Below, in pieces: positions 1 to 8,197 of a stretch of 64,000 nt of DNA (position 1 is the stretch's first letter; each line of letters starts with the position of its first letter). The stretch spans positions 124,001 through 188,000 of the forward strand of contig NZ_FOLE01000008.1 in assembly GCF_900112255.1 (NCBI RefSeq). Reading direction: 5' to 3'. The notes below the pieces were generated by a model, which was not told where the DNA came from, did no database searches, and saw only the letters and a program-made list of their open reading frames with translations. Position numbers and translations under genes: made by a program. This DNA is from Flexibacter flexilis DSM 6793. GTDB taxonomy: Bacteria > Bacteroidota > Bacteroidia > Cytophagales > Flexibacteraceae.

Positions 1-146
1 AAAGAGTTTAGTGTTTGTGATTGCTTCATTGAGCAAATAAAGGCTATTTCTTTGAAAAAGCTAATGATTATAGTGTTATTATAAGAAACTTTCCATACGC
101 AAACATTGATACGTTATATTTAGTTACTTGTAACCCAAACTATTAG
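1..146 (+). pseudogene. possible 3' tail of an upstream gene (disrupted or cut by the window edge)
   Basis: From position 33 to the TAG at 144-146 one frame is open and reads like a natural protein C-terminus (ending ...VTCNPNY). The same frame is closed by stops at 9-11, 18-20 and 30-32. Frame 1 is open from base 1 to a TAA at 82-84. A single frameshift near base 30 would join the two into one tail. Either the first bases end a gene that is cut by the window edge, or this is a decayed remnant. No family is recognised, and AT-rich sequence can give such a run by chance. Confidence 0.2.
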
Positions 147-224
147 GCCATTAAGTTTGTTTAGGTAAGTAATAAAAATTTACCAAAAACAATGTTATAA
201 TAGATTCCGTATTGCAGCGTTCTA

Positions 225-253
225 TTGCATATTAGGCAAGTTTTGTATCTTTA
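225..253 (+). promoter_or_regulatory. probable promoter of the dCMP deaminase gene
   Basis: TTG (225-227) and TATCTTTA (246-253) are 18 bases apart. The second box has one mismatch to the Bacteroidetes -7 consensus TAnnTTTG. Transcription would start near 260, about 20 bases before the ATG. Confidence 0.45.
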
Positions 254-279
254 AACCCACAAACAATCAAAAACGCCTT

Positions 280-756
280 ATGCAGAAGCGACCCGCTTAC
301 GATGATATTTTTATGGAATTGGCCGTTAATTTGTCCAAACGCTCGCATTGCGTGAAACGACAAGTAGGGGCAGTGCTGGTGAAAGATACGCGCATTGTGT
401 CTATTGGCTACAACGGACCGCCCGCAGGAACGCACAATTGCGATGAGCAGTGGCCAGAAGAAGGTTGCCCGCGCGACTCAAAAGGGAGTTGCTCGTTGGC
501 ACTACACGCCGAAGAAAATGCCATTCTGTATGCTGTGCAAAATGGCACGAGTATTGAAGGATGCACGCTTTACGTTACGCTTTCGCCTTGTATTGCGTGT
601 GCGCGTATTGTGTTTAGTATGAAAATCAGCAAAGTAATTTATTTACAATCTTATGCGCAGTACAAAGGCTTGGCCATCGACGAAGGCGTAGATTTTCTGC
701 AACGTTTTGGCGTAGAAGTGGCTCAATATCAGGGTACACTCGCCAATTTAACATAA
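280..756 (+). CDS. dCMP/cytidine deaminase family protein (ComEB-like)
   Basis: A zinc-dependent deaminase of the deoxycytidylate deaminase type, expected to convert dCMP to dUMP for dTTP synthesis in the cytosol. At 158 residues it has the family's usual length. The zinc site is visible as HAEENAI, giving the His ligand and the catalytic Glu, followed by SPCIACA, giving the two Cys ligands of the PCxxC motif. An N-terminal stretch with KRSHCVKRQVGAVLV and YNGPP is typical of ComEB/dCMP deaminases. The rpoN gene starts 40 bases downstream on the same strand with no terminator between, so the two may be co-transcribed. Functional class is secure. The exact substrate (dCMP rather than a related nucleotide) is inferred. 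Confidence 0.9.
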   Translation: MQKRPAYDDIFMELAVNLSKRSHCVKRQVGAVLVKDTRIVSIGYNGPPAGTHNCDEQWPEEGCPRDSKGSCSLALHAEENAILYAVQNGTSIEGCTLYVTLSPCIACARIVFSMKISKVIYLQSYAQYKGLAIDEGVDFLQRFGVEVAQYQGTLANLT

Positions 757-796
757 TTTAATTTATTTTAACACTCACTAATTATTTGTTTACATC

Positions 797-2326
797 ATGC
801 AAAAACTTGGTCTGAACCTGTCGCTGAATCAAAAACTGTCACCGCAACAAATACAGTTTATCAAGCTATTGCAAGTTACTACTGCCGAACTTAGCTCTCG
901 TATTCAGGAAGAAATGGAAATCAATCCAGCCTTAGAAGAAGGCTTGGACGAGTTGCCCGACCGCGATAAAGACGACGATGAGTATGACAATGATAGCGAT
1001 TCGGACGAGAGCAACAATAATGATGACGATGATTATGGCGACGACTCGCGCCCCGAACGCAACGACGATGACGGCCCGGCCAGCGAAACGGGAGAACTGA
1101 ATCTGGACGACTATTTGGGTGATGATATTCCAGGTTATAAAATGCAAGGCGACGGCTATAATGCTGACAGTGAAGACGATAGAGAACGTCCGATTGGGGC
1201 GGGTTCGTCGTTGGCCGACGCGCTCATGGTGCAAATGAGCTATTTGCCTCTGACGGAAACGCAACAAAAAATAGGCGAGCAACTCATCGGAAGCATTGAT
1301 GCCGACGGTTACATTCGCCGTCCGCTCACGTCGATTGCCGATGATTTGGCTTTCAAACAAAATATCAATGTCTCGGACGAAGAGGTGGACGATATGCTGG
1401 CCATGATTCAGCAGTTCGACCCCGCAGGCATCGCCGCCCGCAACCTGCAAGAATGCTTGTTGCTGCAACTCGACCGCCGCACCGACAATTACGAGGTGGC
1501 TTCGCTGGCTATCAGGATTGTAGAAGATTGTTTTGATGAATTTACCAAAAAGCATTACGATAAAATCCAACGCCGCCTCGACATAGACGATGCCGCCGAA
1601 CTGAAGGAAGCCATCAAAATGATTACGCACCTGAATCCCAAACCTGGCGAATCGAGTGGGGCAGATGCCAAATCGCAGGTGATTATTCCTGATTTTATCG
1701 TAACAGAAAATGACGGCGAGTTGGAAATTTCGTTAGATGGCCGCAACGAACCGCAATTGCGCGTAAGCCGCCAATACACCGAAATGCTCGAAGCCTACGA
1801 CAAAAGCACCAAGAAAAACAAAGCAATTCGCGAAACCGTAACTTTTGTAAAGCAAAAATTAGACGCGGCGCGTTGGTTCATTGATGCCATTCGCCAACGC
1901 CAACAAACATTGTTGCACACCATGCACGCGATAGTTGGCTTGCAGCGCGACTTTTTTCTGGAAGGCGACGAAGCCAAACTTCGCCCCATGATTCTCAAAG
2001 ACGTAGCCGACCGCATCGGGATGGACATCTCGACGGTTTCGCGTGTGGCCAATAGTAAATACGTGCAAACGGATTTTGGCGTGTTTCCGCTCAAATTCTT
2101 TTTCTCGGAAGGTATCGCCACCGAATCGGGCGAGGACGTGAGTAGCCGCGAAGTGAAGCAGATTTTGAAGGAATTTATTGACAGTGAGAACAAACAAAAA
2201 CCTTTGTCGGATGAAAAGCTGGAAGAGTTGCTCAACCAAAAAGGCTATGAAATTGCGCGTCGGACGGTGGCCAAATACCGCGAACAGATGAATATTCCTG
2301 TGGCCAGACTGCGGAAAGAAATCTAA
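797..2326 (+). CDS. rpoN: RNA polymerase sigma-54 factor
   Basis: Alternative sigma factor that directs RNA polymerase to -24/-12 promoters and needs AAA+ activators. Region I is the Gln/Leu-rich N-terminus (residues 1-50, with NQKLSPQQIQFIKLLQ). A long acidic region II (about 51-130) is dominated by Asp, Glu and Asn. The core-binding and helix-turn-helix regions follow, with DISTVSRVANSKYVQT in the DNA-binding part. The RpoN box ARRTVAKYRE lies about 20 residues from the C-terminus, as expected. The 509-residue length is typical of Bacteroidota. No enhancer-binding activator gene is nearby. A terminator follows at 2343-2392. Confidence 0.96.
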   Translation: MQKLGLNLSLNQKLSPQQIQFIKLLQVTTAELSSRIQEEMEINPALEEGLDELPDRDKDDDEYDNDSDSDESNNNDDDDYGDDSRPERNDDDGPASETGELNLDDYLGDDIPGYKMQGDGYNADSEDDRERPIGAGSSLADALMVQMSYLPLTETQQKIGEQLIGSIDADGYIRRPLTSIADDLAFKQNINVSDEEVDDMLAMIQQFDPAGIAARNLQECLLLQLDRRTDNYEVASLAIRIVEDCFDEFTKKHYDKIQRRLDIDDAAELKEAIKMITHLNPKPGESSGADAKSQVIIPDFIVTENDGELEISLDGRNEPQLRVSRQYTEMLEAYDKSTKKNKAIRETVTFVKQKLDAARWFIDAIRQRQQTLLHTMHAIVGLQRDFFLEGDEAKLRPMILKDVADRIGMDISTVSRVANSKYVQTDFGVFPLKFFFSEGIATESGEDVSSREVKQILKEFIDSENKQKPLSDEKLEELLNQKGYEIARRTVAKYREQMNIPVARLRKEI

Positions 2327-2342
2327 ATACGCAAATTTTGAG

Positions 2343-2392
2343 TTCAATGTTTTGTTGTGAAAATTATATAAAACATTGAATTATGTTTTTTT
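2343..2392 (+). terminator. Rho-independent terminator after rpoN
   Basis: An 11-bp perfect stem (2343-2353 with 2370-2380, TTCAATGTTTT and its complement) is followed by TTATGTTTTTTTG. It lies 17 bases after the rpoN stop codon. Confidence 0.75.
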
Positions 2393-2592
2393 GTTTTATA
2401 ATTAAAATACTTGCTTAACATAATTATTTTTATTGTGTTATACTTTTTGTTTGTTCGCACAAACTATTTGCAATAGGCCTGCGTTATAGGAGTAGATAGA
2501 AAGAGTGTTTCATTGTTTTATTGTTTTTGTTTTTTTATGTTATAGTTCTGTCAGCCAATAACAGTAGATTGTTGGCTGACTTTTTTGTTTTT
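2393..2592 (+). other. 349-bp intergenic stretch: possible small RNA ending in a second terminator
   Basis: The region between rpoN and the M16 peptidase gene carries no credible ORF. After the rpoN terminator it continues for about 160 bases and then holds a second, independent terminator. A second terminator 200 bases downstream of the first implies either readthrough control or a separate short transcript. No full TAnnTTTG box was found between them (TATACTTTTTG at about 2440 is the nearest), so a small RNA is only a possibility. Confidence 0.3.
2550..2592 (+). terminator. Rho-independent terminator
   Basis: A 12-bp stem with one G-U pair (2550-2561 with 2569-2580, GTCAGCCAA and its complement) is followed by TTTTTTGTTTTT. 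It stands 220 bases after rpoN and before the M16 gene. Confidence 0.85.
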
Positions 2593-2624
2593 AGGAAAAT
2601 AGGTTTAAAATTCCTGTGGAATTG

Positions 2625-2632
2625 TATATTTG
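2625..2632 (+). promoter_or_regulatory. -7 promoter box of the M16 peptidase gene
   Basis: TATATTTG matches the Bacteroidetes -7 consensus TAnnTTTG exactly. Transcription would start near 2639, 37 bases before the ATG. No well-spaced TTG was seen at -33. Confidence 0.5.
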
Positions 2633-2675
2633 CTTTTTATCCAGTAATTGATATTTATTTAAGAAAAGAATATAA

Positions 2676-3914
2676 ATGATAGATTTTCAGTCTTTTACGC
2701 TTGATAATGGGTTGCGTGTGTATGTTCATTCCGACCATAGCACCCCGACAGCCGTCCTTAATATTTTGTACAATGTGGGTTCTCGCGATGAAGACCCCAA
2801 CAAAACAGGTTTTGCGCATTTGTTCGAACACCTCATGTTTGGCGGTTCGCAAAACGTGCCTTCTTACGATGAGCCTTTGCAAAGGGTAGGAGGCGAAAAC
2901 AATGCTTTTACGTCGCCTGACATCACGAACTACTACATTACCGTTCCGTCTGCGAATCTGGAAACGGCTTTTTGGTTGGAGTCAGACAGAATGTTAAGTC
3001 TTTCGTTTGACCCACAAGTACTTGAAGTTCAGCGCAAAGTAGTAATTGAAGAATTTAACCAACGTTACTTAAATCAGCCTTATGGCGATGTTTGGTTAAA
3101 GTTGCGCCCCTTGGCCTATACCACGCACCCCTACAATTGGGCAACGATTGGCAAGGAAATTAGCCATATCGAAAACGCCACGATGGAAGATGTGAAGGCA
3201 TTTTTCTATAAATATTATTTGCCAAACAATGCCGTAATGGTGGTGGCTGGTGATGTTACGGTAGAAAAAGCCCGCGAATTGTCCGAAAAATGGTTTGCGC
3301 CGATTCCTGCGGGGGCACCATATCACCGCAATTTGCCACAAGAACCCGTACAAACCCAAAAACGCAGCCTTACGGTTTCGGCCAAAGTGCCTACCAGTGC
3401 CATTTATAAAGCCTATCATGCTTGCGCGCGCACGGATGCCGACTATCATGCCACAGACTTGTTGAGCGATATTTTGGGGCGCGGCAAATCTTCGCGTTTG
3501 TACCAAAAACTGGTCAAAGAACTAAAAGTATTCACGTCCGTAAATGCCTATGTGATGGGTTCGATTGATGCGGGTTTGTTACTGATAGATGGCAAAGTCG
3601 CCAACGGAATTTCTTTAGAAGAAGCTGAAAAACAAATAGATAGCGTTGTAGCGGAATTTTTGGCGCAGCCGCTGGAGGCACAAGAACTGACGAAAGTAAA
3701 GAATCAGGCCGAATCTTCGTTGGTATTTGGGGAAGTGGAATTGCTGAATCGTGCCATGAGTTTGGCGTTTTTCGCGCTGCTCGGCAACCCAGACCAAATC
3801 AACCGCGAAGCGGCAGATATTCAGGCCGTTAGCACCGACGATATTAAACGCGTAGCGGCACAAGTATTACGTCCCGAAAACTGTTCGGTGCTGTATTATC
3901 AAGCCGAAAAATAG
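2676..3914 (+). CDS. M16 family zinc peptidase (pitrilysin/insulinase type)
   Basis: Predicted metalloprotease of the M16B class. The inverted zinc motif HxxEH is present as HLFEHLMFGG (about residues 49-58), and the third ligand is probably the Glu in VVIEEFNQR about 75 residues later, so the subunit should be catalytically competent. At 412 residues it is a single-subunit M16B protein with an N-terminal catalytic half and a C-terminal half of the same fold. No signal peptide is seen. Many Bacteroidota M16B genes are followed by an inactive partner subunit. Here the next gene is convergent, so this protein would act alone or pair with a partner encoded elsewhere. Confidence 0.9.
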   Translation: MIDFQSFTLDNGLRVYVHSDHSTPTAVLNILYNVGSRDEDPNKTGFAHLFEHLMFGGSQNVPSYDEPLQRVGGENNAFTSPDITNYYITVPSANLETAFWLESDRMLSLSFDPQVLEVQRKVVIEEFNQRYLNQPYGDVWLKLRPLAYTTHPYNWATIGKEISHIENATMEDVKAFFYKYYLPNNAVMVVAGDVTVEKARELSEKWFAPIPAGAPYHRNLPQEPVQTQKRSLTVSAKVPTSAIYKAYHACARTDADYHATDLLSDILGRGKSSRLYQKLVKELKVFTSVNAYVMGSIDAGLLLIDGKVANGISLEEAEKQIDSVVAEFLAQPLEAQELTKVKNQAESSLVFGEVELLNRAMSLAFFALLGNPDQINREAADIQAVSTDDIKRVAAQVLRPENCSVLYYQAEK

Positions 3915-3929
3915 GTGATTAATGAAATT

Positions 3930-3960
3930 GTAGATACGCATGCTGTGCGTATCTACTTTA
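3930..3960. terminator. bidirectional terminator between M16 peptidase and coaBC
   Basis: An 11-bp perfect stem (3930-3940 with 3946-3956, GTAGATACGCA and its complement), with a 5-base loop, lies between two convergent genes. The T-run on the plus side is short. Confidence 0.7.
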
Positions 3961-3986
3961 GCGTATTCACAATAACAATTTTTATT

Positions 3987-5195
3987 TTACAACCCCAGCC
4001 GTTGCAATAGCAATTGAACAATGTCTTCGGCTACGGTTTCTTTACTTTTGAGAGGAAAGGCTTGTACTTCTCCGCTACGATGCAAAACCGTTATTTTGTT
4101 TGTATCGTGCTGAAAACCAGCTCCTTCATCATTCAGAGAGTTAAGTACCACAAAATCCAAGTTCTTGCGTTCCAACTTAGATTGGGCGTTGGTTTGTTCG
4201 TTTTCGGTTTCGAGGGCAAAGCCAATGGTTATTTGATTGGCGGTTTTGAGCTTGCCCAATTCGGAGGCGATGTCTGTGGTTTTCTTGAGGTTCACAAACA
4301 TATCATTTTCCGATTTCTTAATTTTCTGATTGGCCACTTCCGAAGGCGTGTAATCGGCTACGGCTGCCGCAAAAATCGCAATATCGCTGCTGCCAAATGA
4401 TTCTTTGGCAGCTTCGTACATCTGTGCGGCGGTAGTTACGTGCTTTACTTTTACGCTCAACTGATGCGGTTTGTGAGAGGTTGGCCCTGCCACAACGGTT
4501 ACGTTTGCGCCTTGTCGGGCAAGTGCATCGGCGATAGCAAACCCCATTTTTCCGCTCGAATGATTTCCGATAAAACGCACTGGGTCAATGGGTTCGTGCG
4601 TTGGACCTGCGGTTACCAGCACATTTTTTCCTGCCAAAGGCTTGCCTTCTTTTTTGGCAAAATAGGCTTCCATGTAGGCGATGATGTTTTCAGGCTCGGC
4701 CATACGTCCTTGCCCAGAAAGTCCGCTGGCAAGCTCTCCAAATTCGGCTTCTATGATGTAATTCCCAAAACTGCGCAAGGTTTCCAAATTGCGGCGCGTG
4801 GCGGGGTGCACGTACATATCCAAATCCATAGCAGGCGCGAAAAATACAGGACAACGCGCCGATAAGTAGGTAGCTGCCAGTAAGTTATCACAAAGGCCAT
4901 TCGCAGATTTGGCCAGCGTATTGGCCGAAGCAGGAGCCATAATCATGGCATCTGCCCAAAGCCCAAGTTCTACGTGATTGTTCCAAACGCCCGTAGAATC
5001 GCGAACGTATTGCTGTAAAACTGGTCTTTTGGAAAGTGTGGCTAAGGTGAGTGGCGTTACAAATTCGGCCGCCGCTTGCGTGAGGATAATTTGTACATCT
5101 GCTCCCGCCTTGATGAGTAGGCGAGTCAAAAACGCAGATTTATACGCCGCAATGCTACCGCTAATGCCCAAAATGATTTTTTTCCCTTGAAGCAT
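3987..5195 (-). CDS. coaBC: bifunctional phosphopantothenoylcysteine decarboxylase / phosphopantothenate-cysteine ligase
   Basis: Two consecutive steps of coenzyme A synthesis. The N-terminal CoaC flavoprotein part begins with KIILGISGSIAAYKS and carries NNHVELGLWADAMIMAPASA with the catalytic His, and PAMDLDMY. The Cys of GLCDNLL lies in the substrate-covering region. The C-terminal CoaB part carries VLVTAGPTHEPIDPVRFI and NHSSGKMG. The start at 5195 gives MLQGKKIILG, the normal family N-terminus. A longer reading to 5270 would add 25 unrelated residues and run into the terminator at 5262-5309, so it is rejected. Transcribed in the same direction as tex but separated from it by that terminator. 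Confidence 0.96.
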   Translation of the reverse strand: MLQGKKIILGISGSIAAYKSAFLTRLLIKAGADVQIILTQAAAEFVTPLTLATLSKRPVLQQYVRDSTGVWNNHVELGLWADAMIMAPASANTLAKSANGLCDNLLAATYLSARCPVFFAPAMDLDMYVHPATRRNLETLRSFGNYIIEAEFGELASGLSGQGRMAEPENIIAYMEAYFAKKEGKPLAGKNVLVTAGPTHEPIDPVRFIGNHSSGKMGFAIADALARQGANVTVVAGPTSHKPHQLSVKVKHVTTAAQMYEAAKESFGSSDIAIFAAAVADYTPSEVANQKIKKSENDMFVNLKKTTDIASELGKLKTANQITIGFALETENEQTNAQSKLERKNLDFVVLNSLNDEGAGFQHDTNKITVLHRSGEVQAFPLKSKETVAEDIVQLLLQRLGL

Positions 5196-5261
5196 TGGTT
5201 TTGAATAGTTAAAAATGAATACTAAATCGTGTTGCTTTTGTGCTTTGGATAGGTTAAGCAA

Positions 5262-5309
5262 AGCCGCCAAAAGGCGTGTTTGGTTTGAACAATTAACCTT
5301 TTGGCGGCT
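5262..5309 (-). terminator. Rho-independent terminator after tex
   Basis: A 13-bp perfect inverted repeat (AGCCGCCAAAAGG at 5262-5274, complement at 5297-5309) with a 22-base loop lies 10 bases beyond the tex stop codon. The minus-strand tail TTTGCTTAACC is a weak T-run. Confidence 0.65.
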
Positions 5310-5318
5310 GTTTTAGTT

Positions 5319-7547
5319 TTATTTAAACATATTTTTGAGTTTGGCCAACTTGCTTGCCATGTCCTCATTGTCAGCAGGTTGGCTGCTGCTTTGTTTCTCT
5401 TTTTTGCCTTGTGGGGCGGTATTTTCGGTTTTCATAGAAAGGGCAATGCGTTTGCGTGCCTCATCTACTTCTATCACGGTTACGTTTACTTTTTGGTGTA
5501 CTTTTACCACTTCGTTGGGGTTGCTCACGTAGCGATTAGAAAGGTTGCTGATGTGTACCAAACCGTCTTGGTGTACGCCGATGTCCACGAACACGCCAAA
5601 GTTGGTGATATTCGTAACAATGCCTGGCAACTGCATTCCGATACGCAAATCCGACACTTTTTCTACGCCTTCCGTAAAGCTAAACGCTTCGAATTGCTCG
5701 CGCGGGTCGCGTCCTGGTTTGGCCAACTCGTTTACGATGTCGTTGAGGGTTGGCAAGCCAACTTTTTCCGAAACATATTTTTTAAGGTCAATTTGCTTGC
5801 GCAGTTGCGCATCTCGCATCAAATCAGCGACTTTGCAGCCCAAATCCGAAGCCATTTTTTCTACAATCACATAACTTTCGGGGTGAACGGCACTGGCATC
5901 AAGTGGGTTTTCTGCTTCGCGAATACGCAAGAAACCTGCGGCTTGTTCGAAGGCTTTTTCTCCCAAACGCGGCACTTTTTTGAGTTGTGCGCGGCTGCGG
6001 AATGGCCCGTTTTGGTTACGGAACTCCACGATATTTTGCGCTAATTGAGGGCCTAAACCTGAAATATACGTCAAAATTTGCTTGCTGGCCGTGTTTACTT
6101 CCACGCCAACGGCATTCACGCAACTCATTACTACATCGTCCAAACTGTTTTTGAGGGCGGTTTGGTCAACGTCGTGTTGGTATTGGCCTACGCCAATGGA
6201 TTTCGGGTCAATTTTCACCAACTCCGCCAACGGGTCTAACAAACGGCGACCAATCGAAACAGAGCCGCGAACCGTTACGTCGTAGTCAGGGAACTCCTCA
6301 CGCGCCACGTCCGAAGCTGAGTAAATCGAAGCTCCGCTTTCATTTACCACAACTATCTGAATATTAGGGAGTTTTAAGCCTCTTGCAAAACTTTCTGTCT
6401 CGCGGCTGGCCGTTCCGTTGCCGATGGCGATGGCTTCTATCTCGAATTTTTCACACAAATAACGAACCGTTGTTTCTGCGCGTTCGGTTTGGCGACTTTC
6501 GAGCAAATAAATCACGTCGTTGTGCAGGAGTTTGCCTTGTCTGTCCAAACAAACCACTTTGCAACCTGTGCGGTAGCCTGGGTCGATGGCCAACACGTTT
6601 TTTTGTCCCAATGGCGCAGCAAGCAGCAATTGGCGTAAATTTTCAGCAAAAACCTTAATTGCTTCCTCGTCGGCGCGTTTTTTAGAGGCCAAACGTATTT
6701 CCGTCTCCATCGAAGGGCGAAGCAAACGTTTGTAACCGTCTTTTACGGCCATTTGCACTTGTTGGGCTGCTGCGTTGTGTCCTTTTACAAAACGTTGTTC
6801 CAGAAGCGAAATAGCGTCTTCTTCAGGCGGATTGGTATCGAGCATCAAAATCATCTCGTTTTCGCCGCGACGCATGGCCAAGATGCGGTGCGAAGGCGCA
6901 TTTTTAACGGGTTCGTTCCATTCAAAATAGTCTTTGTATTTCTGACCTTCTTCTTCTTTGCCTGCCACCACTTTGCACTGAAATACGCCTTTTTCGGCAA
7001 AAAGCTCACGCATTTCTGTACGGGCTTCTGGCGATTCGTTGATGGTTTCGGCAATGATGTCGCGTGCGCCTGCTAAGGCTTCTTCTATGTCTTTTACTTG
7101 CTTTTCGTCGCTGATGTAGGCGGCTGCTTCGCTTTCCAAATCAAAATTTCCTTGTTCTAAAATTCTGATAGCCAATGGCTCCAAGCCTTTTTCGCGGGCA
7201 ATGGTGGCACGCGTGCGGCGTTTTGGTTTGTAGGGCAAATAAATATCTTCGAGCACCGAAAGCGTTTCGGCGGCATTGATTTTAGCTTCTAATTCGTCGG
7301 TGAGTTTGCCCTGTTCGCTGATAGATTTGAGGATAGACTCACGGCGTTTGTCCAACTCGCGCAACTGTTCGGCGCGGTCGCGAATGGCAGCGATGGCCAC
7401 TTCGTCGAGGCTGCCCGTTACTTCCTTACGATAGCGTGCGATAAAAGGCACGGTTGCGCCTCCGTCTAATAACGCAAGTGTCTCATTTACTTGGCGTTCT
7501 GTGATTTGTAATTCGTTGGCAATAATCCAAGAATGCTTATTTTCCAT
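5319..7547 (-). CDS. tex: Tex-type S1 RNA-binding transcription accessory protein
   Basis: Cytosolic nucleic-acid-binding protein of the Tex/YhgF family (human SRBD1 relative) that acts in transcription. Domains in order: N-terminal helical/HTH part with VPFIARYRKE; a YqgF/RNase H-like core starting at NVLAIDPGYRTGCKVVCLD; a double helix-hairpin-helix with YISGLGPQLAQNIVEFRN; and a C-terminal S1 domain with GIVTNITNFGVFVDIG followed by VHISNLS. The start at 7547 (MENKHSWIIANEL) is the family N-terminus. An upstream Met at 7586 would lie inside the promoter and is rejected. At 742 residues it has normal family length. The last 40 residues are Lys/Gln/Ser-rich. Confidence 0.95.
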   Translation of the reverse strand: MENKHSWIIANELQITERQVNETLALLDGGATVPFIARYRKEVTGSLDEVAIAAIRDRAEQLRELDKRRESILKSISEQGKLTDELEAKINAAETLSVLEDIYLPYKPKRRTRATIAREKGLEPLAIRILEQGNFDLESEAAAYISDEKQVKDIEEALAGARDIIAETINESPEARTEMRELFAEKGVFQCKVVAGKEEEGQKYKDYFEWNEPVKNAPSHRILAMRRGENEMILMLDTNPPEEDAISLLEQRFVKGHNAAAQQVQMAVKDGYKRLLRPSMETEIRLASKKRADEEAIKVFAENLRQLLLAAPLGQKNVLAIDPGYRTGCKVVCLDRQGKLLHNDVIYLLESRQTERAETTVRYLCEKFEIEAIAIGNGTASRETESFARGLKLPNIQIVVVNESGASIYSASDVAREEFPDYDVTVRGSVSIGRRLLDPLAELVKIDPKSIGVGQYQHDVDQTALKNSLDDVVMSCVNAVGVEVNTASKQILTYISGLGPQLAQNIVEFRNQNGPFRSRAQLKKVPRLGEKAFEQAAGFLRIREAENPLDASAVHPESYVIVEKMASDLGCKVADLMRDAQLRKQIDLKKYVSEKVGLPTLNDIVNELAKPGRDPREQFEAFSFTEGVEKVSDLRIGMQLPGIVTNITNFGVFVDIGVHQDGLVHISNLSNRYVSNPNEVVKVHQKVNVTVIEVDEARKRIALSMKTENTAPQGKKEKQSSSQPADNEDMASKLAKLKNMFK

Positions 7548-7583
7548 CGGAATAAGGTGCTGTAATTGTATAAAAAATGGTTG

Positions 7584-7611
7584 CAAACCTACACATTTTT
7601 TTCAATTACAA
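7584..7611 (-). promoter_or_regulatory. promoter of tex
   Basis: On the minus strand TAGGTTTG (7591 to 7584) is a perfect TAnnTTTG box and TTG (7611 to 7609) lies 17 bases upstream of it. The predicted start near 7577 supports the tex start codon at 7547. Confidence 0.6.
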
Positions 7612-7674
7612 CTCTAAAATAAAGCAATGAATCCGATACTATTTTACTATAGAAAAGAGTCGGATTCATTGCTT
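7611..7674 (-). terminator. terminator after the DoxX-like gene
   Basis: A 15-bp perfect stem (7622-7636 with 7660-7674), with a 23-base loop, begins 3 bases after the stop codon. The minus-strand tail is TTTATTTTAG. Confidence 0.75.
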
Positions 7675-7676
7675 GG

Positions 7677-8126
7677 TTATTTGATAGCCGATAAATACGT
7701 CCATACGATAAACAATAACTGCAAGGGTATTCTAAACCACAGATAAGTGAGTCCATTGCCGTCAAAGGTGCCTTTTTCAATATTGATATGCTTGATAGAA
7801 GCGTAAATATTGGAAGGAAGTATGAGTATGAAAAATATAACAATAACCCAGCCTGTGTATTCTGCTTTTGGCGGATACAATAGCCCTAAACCTAGTATCA
7901 TTTCGGCAATACCTGTCAAATACACTATTTCAGTTTTGAAAGGAACAAACGAAGGAAACATCAGGCTCATGCCTTTGGTGAATGCAAAATGACTGATAGC
8001 GGTAAATATCAGCATACAACACATGGCAATTCTGCCAGATAATTGTAGGTTATATTGCCCAAATAAAATTTTATTAACAGTTATGCTAATGCTAAATGCT
8101 GTTAAAAGTACGAATAATGGTTTCAT
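7677..8126 (-). CDS. DoxX-like membrane protein
   Basis: A 149-residue integral membrane protein with four predicted helices, resembling the DoxX/DUF417-like family of small quinone-linked or redox membrane proteins. Hydrophobic segments are near residues 3-20, 30-50, 68-90 and 95-115, with the DoxX-like GIAEMILGLGLLYPP in the third. The start at 8126 gives MKPLFVLLTAF. An in-frame Met at 8159 would add 11 polar residues and is less likely. The Crp-type regulator gene lies directly upstream on the same strand (71 bases), a pairing that is common in Bacteroidota and suggests joint control. Biochemical function is unknown. Confidence 0.7.
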   Translation of the reverse strand: MKPLFVLLTAFSISITVNKILFGQYNLQLSGRIAMCCMLIFTAISHFAFTKGMSLMFPSFVPFKTEIVYLTGIAEMILGLGLLYPPKAEYTGWVIVIFFILILPSNIYASIKHINIEKGTFDGNGLTYLWFRIPLQLLFIVWTYLSAIK

Positions 8127-8197
8127 ATATCTAATAGTGTTATTGAAATTATGATGCAAAATTCGCCTAGTTCGGGATGATTAACAATGAACCCAAG

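Noticed and set aside
932-1630. 232-codon minus-strand ORF inside rpoN
   Set aside because: It lies entirely inside rpoN. The acidic, Asp/Glu-rich and codon-biased rpoN sequence opens the opposite strand; the product is Ile/Val-rich without family motifs.
6753-7076. 107-codon plus-strand ORF in the tex gene
   Set aside because: Antisense shadow of tex with unnatural Phe/Val content and no motifs.
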